Assembly (NCBI RefSeq): GCF_003122085.1
Contig: NZ_QEXV01000001.1
Span: 682,001-746,000, forward strand
Direction of reading: 5' to 3'
Origin: Marinicauda salina
GTDB lineage: Bacteria > Pseudomonadota > Alphaproteobacteria > Caulobacterales > Maricaulaceae
Length of the DNA stretch: 64,000 nt
Positions 9,969 through 18,726 of this stretch are shown here, piece after piece. Numbering within the stretch: position 1 is the stretch's first letter; every line of letters begins with the position of its first letter. The notes under the pieces are model-generated. The model saw only the letters and a list, made by a program, of their open reading frames with translations. It did no database searches and was not told the origin of the DNA. Position numbers and translations under genes: made by a program.

Positions 9969-9982
9969 TTGATCCGGATCAA
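9969..9982 (+). promoter_or_regulatory. Consensus FNR/FixK box upstream of the hibernation-factor gene
   Basis: TTGATCCGGATCAA is an exact TTGAT-N4-ATCAA palindrome. Its centre (9975.5) is about 41 bp before a plausible start site near 10017, and a -10-like TAGGCT sits at 10004-10009. This is the geometry of a class II FNR-activated promoter. The gene start is at 10040. The regulator itself is not in the window; the CRP-like protein at 32023 has a CRP-type, not FNR-type, recognition helix. Confidence 0.75.
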
Positions 9983-10039
9983 CGCGTCGGCAGGCGCGCC
10001 GTCTAGGCTGCCCCCATCGGCAATGCGGGAGACGAAGCC

Positions 10040-10633
10040 GTGGAGACGCCTCCGGAAATCGCCTTCATCGGCATGGAGCCCTCGGACCAGCTCCGCGATC
10101 TCGTCGACGAGGAGGTCGAGCGCCTCGAAGAGTTCTTCGGCCGCATCACCTCGTGCCGGGTTTCGGTGAAGGCCCCCGACGGCAACAAGCGCACCGGCGG
10201 CATCTACGAACCGCGCATCTTCCTCGCGCTTCCGGACGGCCGCGAGGTCTCCTCGACGCGCAATCCGCCCAAGGACGAGCGCCACGCCGATCCCGCCCTG
10301 GCGATCCGCGACGCCTTCCGGGCGGCGCGCCGCCAGTTGCAGGACGAAGCGCGCAAGCTGCGCGGCGACGTGAAGCATCACGAGCCGCCGCCGTCGGGCG
10401 TCGTGCGCAAGCTCTTCTCCGACGACGGCTACGGCTTCATCGAGAGCACTGACGGCCGCGAATTCTACTTCCACCGGAACAGCGTGCTCGGCGATGCGTT
10501 CGACGGGCTGGAGGAAGGCGATTTGGTGACCTTCGCCGAGGAAATGGGCGAGAAGGGTCCGCAGGCGAGCACCGTTCGCGTGCAAGGCGGACACGGCATG
10601 CGTTCGCGCGACGAAACGCCGGGAGAGGACTGA
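10040..10633 (+). CDS. Ribosome hibernation (HPF/RaiA-like) domain fused to a cold-shock domain
   Basis: The 197-residue protein starts with an HPF/RaiA-like region (about 1-115: an acidic N-terminal helix, 'CRVSVKAPDG', then 'HADPALAIRDAFRAARRQLQ'). It ends with a cold-shock domain (about 118-185) carrying RNP-like motifs 'GYGFI' and 'FYFHR'. HPF-type proteins bind the small ribosomal subunit and hold ribosomes inactive; cold-shock domains bind single-stranded RNA. The fusion is therefore probably a ribosome-associated stress factor. The FNR box at 9969 suggests induction under low oxygen. The gene overlaps the next one by a single base, indicating a two-gene operon. Confidence 0.82.
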   Translation: METPPEIAFIGMEPSDQLRDLVDEEVERLEEFFGRITSCRVSVKAPDGNKRTGGIYEPRIFLALPDGREVSSTRNPPKDERHADPALAIRDAFRAARRQLQDEARKLRGDVKHHEPPPSGVVRKLFSDDGYGFIESTDGREFYFHRNSVLGDAFDGLEEGDLVTFAEEMGEKGPQASTVRVQGGHGMRSRDETPGED

Positions 10634-11046
10634 TGGCGGTCGAGCTCACGATCACGCCCAAGCGCGCCTTCTACATCCTGGTGAAGGCGCGCGAGTTCGA
10701 CGAGAAGGTCGAGCAGAGCGATCCCGACTCCGGCTCGAACCCGGCCGACGATCGCTCCGTGCAGATCCTGGAGTCCGCCAAGGACGACCCGACGTTCGAC
10801 GAGCTCACCCAGGCGATCGATGCGTGCAATGTCGACGAGAAGGCCGACCTGCTGGCGCTGATCTGGGTCGGGCGCGGCGATTACGCCGCCGACGAGTGGG
10901 ACGAGGCGCGCCGGCAGGCGGAGGACGCCCTCGACGAGCACCTGGCGGCCTACGTCGCGGGCACGCCGCTCTCGAGCGACTATCTCGAGGAGGGCCTGTC
11001 CGCGCTCGGCTATTCGCTCGAAAAGTTCGAGATCAACCGGCTCTAG
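10633..11046 (+). CDS. DUF3775 domain protein
   Basis: A 137-residue acidic, soluble protein with no signal peptide. It matches the DUF3775 family in layout: 'LTITPKRAFYILVKAREFDEK' type N-terminus, then 'LTQAIDACNVDEKADLLALIWVGRGDY', ending in 'LGYSLEKFE'. The molecular function of the family is unknown. The start codon shares one base with the stop codon of the hibernation/cold-shock fusion, so the two are likely translated together and share its FNR-type control. Confidence 0.75.
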   Translation: MAVELTITPKRAFYILVKAREFDEKVEQSDPDSGSNPADDRSVQILESAKDDPTFDELTQAIDACNVDEKADLLALIWVGRGDYAADEWDEARRQAEDALDEHLAAYVAGTPLSSDYLEEGLSALGYSLEKFEINRL

Positions 11047-11153
11047 CTTGGCGCGAGCCCGGCCGCGGTCTTTCTTCCCACCCCGCCGCCGCGTCATACT
11101 GCGCCCATCGAGAGATCGCGGCGCGCCGCGATTCACCGGCTGGGGAGATCATC

Positions 11154-12122
11154 ATGACGAAACCTGTTTCCGCGAGCGCCGCGCTGGTCGCGCTCGCCCT
11201 GGCGGCCGGCTGCGGCGAGCCGGCGTCCACCGAACCGCGCGCGAACATCGCGCCCGAGACCGAGGCGCCGGCCGCCGAGGCCAATGTTCTGGAGTTGCGC
11301 GCGGTCGGCCTGGAGTTCGAGGGGCCGGGCGAGATCGCGTCCGGCTGGACGACGATCCGGCTGGAGAACGCCTCGGACATGGCGCATTTCGCGATCGTCC
11401 AGCGGCGGCCCGAGGGCGTCACGATCGAGCAGCAGTCCGAGGAAGTCGCCTCGGTCTTCCAGGCGGGCTTCGACCTGCTCGCCGCCGGCGAGGCCGACGC
11501 GGCCATGGAGACGTTCGGCGGCCTGCCGGCCTGGTACGCCGACGTCGTGTTTCTCGGCGGACCCGGCATGGTCACGGGCGGCGAGACGACCGAGGCGACC
11601 GTCTATCTCGAGCCGGGCAGCTACACGATCGAGTGCTACGTGAAGACCAACGGCGTCTTCCACTCCTACAATCCCGACCCGGAAGTCCTGGCCATGCTGC
11701 ACGATCTGGTCGTGACCGAGGACGACTCGGGCGCGCCCGAGCCCGAGGCCGACTACGCGCTGACGGTCTCCTCGGAGGGCTACGCGCCGGGCGAGGGAAG
11801 CCTCGCGGCGGGCGCCAACACGATCCGCGTCGAGTTCGCCGACCAGACCGCCTACGGCAATTTCGTCGGCCACGACGTCCACGTCGTCCAGCTGGGCGAG
11901 GACGTCGACCGCCAGGCGGTGATCGACTGGATGGACTGGACGCAGCCCGGCGGGCTCGAGACGCCGGCGCCGGCGGTTTTCGTCGGCGGGCTCAACGAGA
12001 TGCCTGCGGGCGCCGCGGGCTATTTCACCGTCGATCTGGAGCCGGGGGAGTACGCCTTCATCTCGGAGACCCCTGCGGCCGACGAGAAGGCGCTGTTCCT
12101 GCCCTTCACGATCGAAGGCTGA
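11154..12122 (+). CDS. Secreted lipoprotein with two cupredoxin-like domains
   Basis: The 322-residue protein has a lipoprotein signal with lipobox LAAGC (Cys at about 20), so it is probably anchored in a membrane facing the periplasm. After a Pro/Ala/Glu linker come two related halves, about 45-190 and 195-322. Each resembles a cupredoxin-like beta-sandwich: the first has 'LEPGSYTIECYV' and the second 'LEPGEYAFISET'. Classical copper ligands are incomplete: a Cys occurs in 'IECYV' of the first half only. It might bind metal weakly or be purely structural. The start is ATG 11154 behind GGGGAG. I do not recognise a named orthologue. Confidence 0.6.
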   Translation: MTKPVSASAALVALALAAGCGEPASTEPRANIAPETEAPAAEANVLELRAVGLEFEGPGEIASGWTTIRLENASDMAHFAIVQRRPEGVTIEQQSEEVASVFQAGFDLLAAGEADAAMETFGGLPAWYADVVFLGGPGMVTGGETTEATVYLEPGSYTIECYVKTNGVFHSYNPDPEVLAMLHDLVVTEDDSGAPEPEADYALTVSSEGYAPGEGSLAAGANTIRVEFADQTAYGNFVGHDVHVVQLGEDVDRQAVIDWMDWTQPGGLETPAPAVFVGGLNEMPAGAAGYFTVDLEPGEYAFISETPAADEKALFLPFTIEG

Positions 12123-12129
12123 CGCGGCG

Positions 12130-14157
12130 TCAGACGAAGTCGCGCGGGATGCGCCGGTCCCAGCTGCGGCAGAAGACGCGCGTGCCGCCCTCATAGGCGT
12201 CGAGATCGGCGCGGACCCGGAACTCGGTTTCCGTCGACGTCAGCACCGTGCGTGTGTCGGTGCGCACGCGCCACCCGCCGCGGACCAGCTCGCGCGTCGA
12301 CGTCACCTCGCCGCGCAGCGAGTTGAAGTCGTCGGCGCGCGAGACATACAGCTCGCGCACGCGGTTGGTGATGGTCAGGTCGATCTCGTCGATGTGGAAG
12401 CGGCCGTAATCGTTGATCACCTCGAGCGTCGACTCGTCGGCGGCGAGATCGCGGTGGACGAGCCAGTTGTGGTGCTGGGGATCGAGCGTGCGGCGCTGTT
12501 CGGCCGGCGCGCCCAGCGGCGGACCGAACGGCCGCACGGTCTCGTCCTCGGCGCGCGGCGGCCGCTCCGGCAGGATGAAGGCGCCGGCGTGGATCATCAG
12601 CCGCGTCGGTTTGGGCGGCGCCCAGGCCAGCGGCCAGTAGGACGTCGACAGCGACAGCCTGAGACGATGGCCTTCGGGGAAGGCCTGGGCGATCCCGTTC
12701 AGGTCGAGGCTCACCCGATAGACCCGGCCCGGCTCGAGATGGGCGGGGTGGGCGCTCGAATCCCGGTGGGTGAGATTGAGCAGGCCGTAGCTGATCCGCG
12801 TGGCCTTGTCGTCGGGCGCGACATCCGACAACCGGGCGGCCAGCATGGCGATCGGCTGGTTGCTGCTCAGCTCGAGCTCGACCCGCGGCGCGCCCAGGAT
12901 CTCAAGCTCGGCCTCGAGGGGATCGGTGTCGAAGACCAGCGCGCCGCCGTCCTCTTCGCGCTGGTCGTGGGCGAGGTCGGGACCGGCGGCGTAGGAACAC
13001 CACTTGCCGGCGAACAGCCCGACGGTCAGCGGCGACTGGATCGTCAGCGGATGAGCGAGCGGCGGCTCCCCGCCCTCTACGAGACGGGCCTGGTCGAGAC
13101 CGAAGCGGCGCTCGCGGATGTTCGGCGACGGCCAGGCGGGCTCTTCGACGAAGCGCCCGGGGCGGTGGGCGTAGCGCGCCGTCGGGCGGACGCTGTCCTG
13201 CATCCAGACCCGCAGCGCGGGTTCGTCCATGATCCCGGTGTCGACGCCCTTGAGCCAGGCGTCCCACCAGCGCAGGCATTCCTGCAGAAAGCCGATGGCG
13301 GGGCCGGGAACGCCGAGATGGGGATACTTGTGGCTCCACGGCCCGATCAGGCCCTTGCAGGGCCCGGGCAGGTTGGCGAGCAGGCGGAACACGGCGTTGG
13401 AATAGCCGTCCGCCCAGCCGCTGACGGCGAAGACGGGGCACTGCACCCGCGAGAAGTCCTCGCAGATAGAGCCGTGCCGCCAGTAATCGTCGCGACGCTG
13501 GTGGTCCAGCCAGTCGATCAGCCAGGGATCGTTCGCCTCCAGGCGCTCCATCCACATTTCGCGCCAGCGCTCGCCGACGATCTCGGGGTCGGGCGGCATG
13601 GCGTTGTAGGCGAACATGACCGACGCCCAGGAGAGGTTGTCGCCCAGCAGGCAGCCGCCCATGTGGTGGATGTCGTCGGCGTAGCGGTCGTCGGTCGAGG
13701 AGGCGGTGATCACCGCCTTGAGTTCCGGCGGGCGCCGGGCGGCGATCTGCAGCCCGTTGAAGCCGCCCCACGAGATCCCGATCATGCCGACCTGGCCGGA
13801 GCACCAGTCCTGCGCGGCGATCCAGGAAAGGACCGCGACGCCGTCCTGCAGCTCCTGCTCGGTGTACTCGTCTCGCAGGAGCCCGTCGGAATCGCCGGCG
13901 CCGCGGAGGTCGACGCGCACGCAGGCGTAGCCGTGCCCGGCGATATAGGGATGCATGATGGAGTCGCGCAGTCGGGTGAAGTCGCGCTTGCGATAGGGGA
14001 TGTATTCGAGGACCGCCGGAATGGGTTGGTCTTCGGCGTCCTCCGGCAGCCAGATGCGCGCGGCGAGCCGGGTCCCGTCGGGCATCGGGATCCAGACATT
14101 CTCCAGGCGGCGCACGGGCTTCGGGGTGTCGGCGACGGTCTGCAGTTTCGGCGTCAT
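12130..14157 (-). CDS. CocE/NonD family hydrolase (X-Pro dipeptidyl-peptidase S15 type)
   Basis: The 675-residue protein has an N-terminal alpha/beta-hydrolase fold with nucleophile S129 in 'GISWGG', preceded by 'RVDLRGAGDSDG', the standard signature of CocE/NonD hydrolases. The C-terminal third ('LRLSLSTSYWPLAWAP') is the jelly-roll domain of the family. These enzymes hydrolyse esters or amides, including acyl-peptides. No signal peptide is seen. The start ATG overlaps the stop of the upstream ATP-grasp gene by 4 bp, so the pair is translationally coupled and probably acts on related amide compounds. Substrate is unknown. Confidence 0.82.
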   Translation of the reverse strand: MTPKLQTVADTPKPVRRLENVWIPMPDGTRLAARIWLPEDAEDQPIPAVLEYIPYRKRDFTRLRDSIMHPYIAGHGYACVRVDLRGAGDSDGLLRDEYTEQELQDGVAVLSWIAAQDWCSGQVGMIGISWGGFNGLQIAARRPPELKAVITASSTDDRYADDIHHMGGCLLGDNLSWASVMFAYNAMPPDPEIVGERWREMWMERLEANDPWLIDWLDHQRRDDYWRHGSICEDFSRVQCPVFAVSGWADGYSNAVFRLLANLPGPCKGLIGPWSHKYPHLGVPGPAIGFLQECLRWWDAWLKGVDTGIMDEPALRVWMQDSVRPTARYAHRPGRFVEEPAWPSPNIRERRFGLDQARLVEGGEPPLAHPLTIQSPLTVGLFAGKWCSYAAGPDLAHDQREEDGGALVFDTDPLEAELEILGAPRVELELSSNQPIAMLAARLSDVAPDDKATRISYGLLNLTHRDSSAHPAHLEPGRVYRVSLDLNGIAQAFPEGHRLRLSLSTSYWPLAWAPPKPTRLMIHAGAFILPERPPRAEDETVRPFGPPLGAPAEQRRTLDPQHHNWLVHRDLAADESTLEVINDYGRFHIDEIDLTITNRVRELYVSRADDFNSLRGEVTSTRELVRGGWRVRTDTRTVLTSTETEFRVRADLDAYEGGTRVFCRSWDRRIPRDFV

Positions 14158-15449
14158 GACGGGGTTTCGATGCGAATGTCGAGACGGTCCGTGATGGCGC
14201 GATAGGTCTCCATCATCGCGCGCTGGCTGTTGGCGCCGACGAAGATGTCGGCGAGCTCGTGGCTGTAGCTGTCCTGGAAGTGGAGGTCCTTCAGGCGCAT
14301 CCCTTCGCTGACATGAAGCTCGATGTCGCAGCCGGGGAAATCGGCCTCGATCGCGCGCAGCTCCGCGTCGGACGGCGCGGCGACGACGACGTCCTCGTCG
14401 TCGCAGTCGTAGCGCCGGAGCATGAATTTGGCCGCATGCCGCCACGCGCCCTGGCCGAGGGGAAACTCCGGTCGTCTGCCGAGCGCGACGTCGATCATGA
14501 CCTCCTTGTGCGGGACGCCCTCGACCTTCTCGAAGAGCGGGCTGTGTGACTTGGAGATGCGCGCGTTGATCTCGAGCACTGACAGCCGGTCGGTCCGGCT
14601 GTTCCAGTAGAACTCGATATTGAACGGCGAGTCGTCGAGGCCCGTGCGGGTTATGAACCGCTTGGTCGCCTCGACCATGCGGCGCTGCACCGAGCCTGGC
14701 AGCGTCGAGGGATACTGGTAGCGCGCGAAGCTGATGCGATTGGGTCCCCGGATCGAGTCGATCACGCCGTAGACGTGCGGCTCGCCGTGGAAGACATAGC
14801 CCTCGAGCGTGCACTGGCGGCCCGCCGATATGATCGTCTCGGCGATGCAGTGCCAGCCGTCCGCCGCCGTGAGCTCCGCGGGCAGGTCGGCGCGGGCCAT
14901 GATCTGGTTCAGATTCACCGCGAAGCGCTCGATGCCGTCCCGGGTGCCGGCGAGCGCGTCGCGATACTCGTCGGGCCCGTCCACGCGGTAGCCGAGCATG
15001 GAGGAATGGGCCTTCACCGGCTTGATCCAGAACGGATAGGGCAGGGGCGGCCGGTCTGCGGCGTCATCGGCGAACGGATCGACGAGCGCGAAGTCCGGCA
15101 CCATCTCCGGCGCCGTCTCCTTCTGCAGACGCCGCGCCCAGTACTTGTGCTCGCAGCCCAGCACGCTCTCCAGCGACGGGCCGGGCAGGCCGTAGCGGCT
15201 CCGGATGATCGGCGCCATGAGGATGGTCGGGAAATCCCAGTAGCCGACGACGGCGTCGATCGAACCCGGGAAGGCGTCCAGCTGCGCGAACGCCTGGGCG
15301 AGCAGGTCATCGACGCGGGCGTCTGGATCCTGGGCGACGGCGTGGAAATCGAGCAGGCCGTGGAAGGCGTACTCGTCGGCGCGCCGGACCTTCTCCAGCA
15401 GCGCCAGATTGAAGGCCTCGAGACCGATGACGAAGATGTTCCGGGTCAT
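14154..15449 (-). CDS. ATP-grasp ligase-like protein
   Basis: The 431-residue protein starts at ATG 15449 ('MTRNIFVIG'). The N-terminal part is a pre-ATP-grasp fold ('VVGYWDFPTILMAPIIRSRYGLPGPS'). The central region has the ATP-binding lysine in 'PFWIKPVKAHSS' and the metal-binding 'LEINARIS' motif. ATP-grasp enzymes join a carboxylate to an amine or thiol through an acyl-phosphate. The 4-bp overlap with the CocE-type hydrolase suggests a synthesise-and-hydrolyse or protect-and-release pair on an amide-linked product. A longer start upstream (to 15572) is less likely because its extension is Arg/Pro-rich and low in complexity. Confidence 0.75.
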   Translation of the reverse strand: MTRNIFVIGLEAFNLALLEKVRRADEYAFHGLLDFHAVAQDPDARVDDLLAQAFAQLDAFPGSIDAVVGYWDFPTILMAPIIRSRYGLPGPSLESVLGCEHKYWARRLQKETAPEMVPDFALVDPFADDAADRPPLPYPFWIKPVKAHSSMLGYRVDGPDEYRDALAGTRDGIERFAVNLNQIMARADLPAELTAADGWHCIAETIISAGRQCTLEGYVFHGEPHVYGVIDSIRGPNRISFARYQYPSTLPGSVQRRMVEATKRFITRTGLDDSPFNIEFYWNSRTDRLSVLEINARISKSHSPLFEKVEGVPHKEVMIDVALGRRPEFPLGQGAWRHAAKFMLRRYDCDDEDVVVAAPSDAELRAIEADFPGCDIELHVSEGMRLKDLHFQDSYSHELADIFVGANSQRAMMETYRAITDRLDIRIETPS

Positions 15450-15648
15450 CGTCGGGTCCGTCGCAATTCGGTCCGTAGAAGCAGGCCGATGCTGGAAAGA
15501 GGGAATGCGAGGCCGGGCCGCCGCGTTCCGCGAGGTTCGTCCGGGCGTCCGACCGCTTGCAGGTTCACGCACCCCCGCGCGCGGCGCGTGTCCGCGGCGG
15601 GGGTGCGTGCGGGGAAACGGCGATGTGTCCGGCCGCCGCCCGCTGAGC

Positions 15649-15679
15649 GCGGCCGGCGACGCGTGATGTCGCCGGCCGC
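15649..15679 (-). terminator. Strong hairpin after the DUF11 protein gene
   Basis: A perfect 12-bp stem (GCGGCCGGCGAC / GTCGCCGGCCGC) with a 7-base loop lies 15 bp beyond the DUF11 gene stop and 200 bp before the ATP-grasp start. There is no T-run on the reverse strand, so it may be a partial terminator or a 3'-end protecting structure. Confidence 0.5.
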
Positions 15680-15693
15680 GGTCAGGGGAGCGA

Positions 15694-18600
15694 TCAGATC
15701 ACGTACAGATCGGCGTCCTCGGGGCCCTGGTAAGAGGCGGCCCACGGAGGCGGTCCGCCAGCATCGGCGTTCGGCTCGGTGTAGCAGCCGAGGAAGTCCT
15801 CGACCTCGACGCTGGGCTGGTTGTTCATCACATCCAGCGCCTGGGCGAGTTCGTTGTACTCCTCGTCAGCGAAGGCGTCCTGCACCGCCGACTGCAGCTC
15901 GTTGAACTCGATCGCGCCGTTGTCATTGAGATCGACTTCGTCGAGCACGTCGCGCACCGAGGCCAGAACGTCGTCATAGCCCGGATCGCCCGGCATCAGG
16001 CCGAAGACTTCGTAGATGCCGTCGGCCATCGTGTCGTCGTCGGTGTAGGTGTAGCTCGTATCGTCGCTGAGCGCGTTGGCCATGCCGGCCGTCGAGGCCC
16101 GCAGCAGCGCCGCCTGGCCGCCGCCCTTGGCTTCAAGCGCCTCCTCGAGGGTCGGGTCTTGCGGCACCTTGATGTTTCTGCCGTTGGCGGCCAGGTCGGC
16201 GTCGACCGCCCCGTCGGGAAGACCGAAGACGACCTCGTACTCTTCATCGCGGTCGTAGCCCGTCTCGCACTCGAAGATGTCGAGATGGTTCTTCCAGAAG
16301 CCCGGCGTGTTCGCCGAGCCGGGCTCGGAGGGCGCCTCGCCGAAATGGTTGCTCGGATCGGAGTCGGACACCGGGCTGTCCAGCACGATGTCTGAGCCCG
16401 TGACCGTCGACACGTTGGTGTACTGGCCCTCGGTGACGGTGCGATCGGCGGTGTACTCCCAGGACTCGCCGGGATCGAGCAGGCCGTCCTGATCGGTGTC
16501 GCCGACATTGAAGCCGCCGCTCTCGACTGCGGTCGGGTTGAAGTCGTCGCCGGTGTCGCCGGGCGTGCCGTTGTCGTCGGTCACGACCACGTTGTCGATC
16601 TCGACATTGCCCGCGTTGGTGACGACATAGGTGAAGGTCGCCGTGCCGCCGACGGGGATCACCGGCCCGGTCGGGCTATCGGCGTCCTCGCCGTTGGTCG
16701 CCTTCTCGATGTCGATCTGGGGATCGACGCCGAAATGGTTGCTCGGGTCGTCGTCGGTGACGGTGGTTTCCCCGAACTCGCCGGAGACCGAGCTTTCATT
16801 GGTGTACTGGCCCTCGGTGACGGTGCGGTCGGCGGTGTACTCCCAGGACTCGCCGGGATCGAGCAGGCCGTCCTGGTCGGTGTCGCCGACATTGAAGCCG
16901 CCGCTCTCGACCGCGGTCGGGCTGAAGTCGTCGCCGGTGTCGCCGGGCGTGCCGTTGTCGTCAGTGACGACCACGTTCTCGATCTCGACATTGCCGGGAT
17001 TGGTGACGAGATAGGTGAAGGTCGCCGTGTCGCCGACCAGGATATTGGGCCCGGTCGGGCTGTCGGCGTCCTGCCCGTTGGTGGCCTTCTCGATGTCGAT
17101 CTGGGGATCGGCGCCGAAATGGTTGCTCGGATCGGAGTCGGACACCGGGCTGTCCAGCACGATGTCTGAGCCCGTGACCGTCGACACGTTGGTGTACTGG
17201 CCCTCGGTGACGGTGCGGTCGGCGGTGTACTCCCAGGACTCGCCGGGATCGAGCAGGCCGTCCTGGTCGGTGTCGCCGACATTGAAGCCGCCGCTCTCGA
17301 CTGCGGTCGGGTTGAAGTCGTCGCCGGTGTCGCCGGGCGTGCCGTTGTCGTCAGTGACGACCACGTTGTCGATCTCGACATTGCCGGCGTTGGTGACGAC
17401 GTAGGTGAAGGTCGCCGTGTCGCCGACGGGGATCACCGGCCCGGTCGGGCTGTCGGCGTCCTCGCCGTTGGTGGCCTTCTCGATGTCGATCTGGGGATCG
17501 ACGCCGAAATGGTTGCTCGGGTCGTCGTCGGTGACGGTGGTCTGCTCATAGTCGCCGGAGACCGAGCTCTCGTTGGTGTACTGGCCTTCGGTGACGGTGC
17601 GGTCGGCGGTGTACTCCCACGTCTCGCCGGGATCGAGCAGGCCATCCTGATCGGTGTCGCCGACATTGAAGCCGCCGCTCTCGACCGCGGTCGGGCTGAA
17701 GTCGTCGCCGGTGTCGCCGGGCGTGCCGTTGTCGTCAGTGACGACCACGTTGCTCAGGGCGACGTCGCCCGGGTTTGTGACGAGATAGGTGAAGGTCGCC
17801 GTGTCGCCGACCAGGATATTCGGCCCGGTCGGGCTGTCGGCGTCCTGCCCGTTGGTGGCCTTCTCGATGTCGATATCGACATTGACGCCGTTGTAGTGGC
17901 TCGGGTCGCTGTCGCTGACCGCCTGGTCCTGCGGCCCGAGCGCGTCGACGTCGGCGATGTTGGCGTACTGGCCGCTCTCCGCGGTGCTGCTGGCTTCGTA
18001 GAGCCAGGTCTCGCCCGGGTCGAGCGCGCCGTCCTGGTCGGTGTCGCCGACATTGAAGCCGCCGCTCTCGACCGCGGTCGGGCTGAAGTCGTCGCCGGTG
18101 TCGCCGGGCGTGCCGTTGTCGTCGGTGACGACGACGTCGGTCAGGGTGAGGTTGCCGTCATTGGTCACCTCGTACGTCCAGTTCACGGCGCCGCCGACCA
18201 CGATCTCCGGCCCGGTGGGGCTGTCGGCGTCCTGGCCGTTGGTCGCCTTCTCGATGTCGATCGACGGGTCCTGGACCACCTCGACGCCGGCGGAGCCGGA
18301 CGCGCTGAAGGTCCCGCCCGCGACGCGCACGCCCTCGACGGAGGCCAGGTTGTCGATGAAGCCTTCATTGACGTCGCCGGGCTCGACAGTTCCGTTCGAG
18401 TCGAGGTCTTCCTGCGTGACGGAGTAGGTGAAGACGTCGGACGAGACCGCTTCCTGGAACAACCAGGTTTCGCCCGGTTCGAGAACGAAATCGCCGTCGT
18501 CGCCGCTCAGCGTGAGATGACCGTCGTTGACGGCCTGGATCAGGTCGTAATCCAGCAGGCCGAGCAGATCGTCAGTCAGGTACAGCTCGTCGAACTGCTC

Positions 18601-18726
18601 TCCCGCCGTGCTGTTGTTGGTGACTTCGAGCGTGTAGGTGATCGTTTCACCTGCATTGTCGAGCTCGCCGTCGCCGCTTGCGTCGATCTGGGCGAAGCCC
18701 TTGTCGACATTGAAGATGATGGCCAT
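15694..18726 (-). CDS. DUF11-repeat extracellular protein, probable type I secretion substrate
   Basis: The 1010-residue protein has no N-terminal signal. After an N-terminal domain (1-155) come five DUF11-like beta-sandwich units of 128-130 residues, each with 'IDIEKATNG', 'VVVTDDNGTPGDTGDDF' and 'DTDQDGxLDPGE'. The last motif fits a 12-residue EF-hand calcium loop (D1, D3, D5, D9, E12). The C-terminal region has a 'TPGFWKNH' motif, another EF-hand-like loop ('DLNDNGAIEFNE'), and ends 'DADLYVI', a hydrophobic Asp-led tail like that of PrtB/AprA-type substrates. The exporter genes lie immediately upstream on the same strand. SD is GGGAGA. Binding partner or adhesive role is unknown. Confidence 0.8.
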   Translation of the reverse strand: MAIIFNVDKGFAQIDASGDGELDNAGETITYTLEVTNNSTAGEQFDELYLTDDLLGLLDYDLIQAVNDGHLTLSGDDGDFVLEPGETWLFQEAVSSDVFTYSVTQEDLDSNGTVEPGDVNEGFIDNLASVEGVRVAGGTFSASGSAGVEVVQDPSIDIEKATNGQDADSPTGPEIVVGGAVNWTYEVTNDGNLTLTDVVVTDDNGTPGDTGDDFSPTAVESGGFNVGDTDQDGALDPGETWLYEASSTAESGQYANIADVDALGPQDQAVSDSDPSHYNGVNVDIDIEKATNGQDADSPTGPNILVGDTATFTYLVTNPGDVALSNVVVTDDNGTPGDTGDDFSPTAVESGGFNVGDTDQDGLLDPGETWEYTADRTVTEGQYTNESSVSGDYEQTTVTDDDPSNHFGVDPQIDIEKATNGEDADSPTGPVIPVGDTATFTYVVTNAGNVEIDNVVVTDDNGTPGDTGDDFNPTAVESGGFNVGDTDQDGLLDPGESWEYTADRTVTEGQYTNVSTVTGSDIVLDSPVSDSDPSNHFGADPQIDIEKATNGQDADSPTGPNILVGDTATFTYLVTNPGNVEIENVVVTDDNGTPGDTGDDFSPTAVESGGFNVGDTDQDGLLDPGESWEYTADRTVTEGQYTNESSVSGEFGETTVTDDDPSNHFGVDPQIDIEKATNGEDADSPTGPVIPVGGTATFTYVVTNAGNVEIDNVVVTDDNGTPGDTGDDFNPTAVESGGFNVGDTDQDGLLDPGESWEYTADRTVTEGQYTNVSTVTGSDIVLDSPVSDSDPSNHFGEAPSEPGSANTPGFWKNHLDIFECETGYDRDEEYEVVFGLPDGAVDADLAANGRNIKVPQDPTLEEALEAKGGGQAALLRASTAGMANALSDDTSYTYTDDDTMADGIYEVFGLMPGDPGYDDVLASVRDVLDEVDLNDNGAIEFNELQSAVQDAFADEEYNELAQALDVMNNQPSVEVEDFLGCYTEPNADAGGPPPWAASYQGPEDADLYVI
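16350..18260 (-). repeat. DUF11 tandem repeats with a duplicated two-unit block
   Basis: The sequence encoding IDIEK recurs with TTCTCGAT at 16703, 17087, 17477, 17861 and, as a close variant, 18248: spacings of 384, 390, 384 and 387 bp. Units alternate, so 16703 resembles 17477 and 17087 resembles 17861, each pair 774 bp apart. A 774-bp two-unit block has therefore been duplicated as a whole. Confidence 0.85.

Noticed and set aside
12394-14205. A 603-residue forward frame over the CocE and ATP-grasp genes
   Set aside because: Antisense shadow; the reverse frames have catalytic motifs (GISWGG, LEINAR).
16350-18260. Regular repeats as a possible CRISPR array
   Set aside because: The period is 384-390 bp, in frame and protein-coding, with no short repeat-spacer structure and no cas genes.
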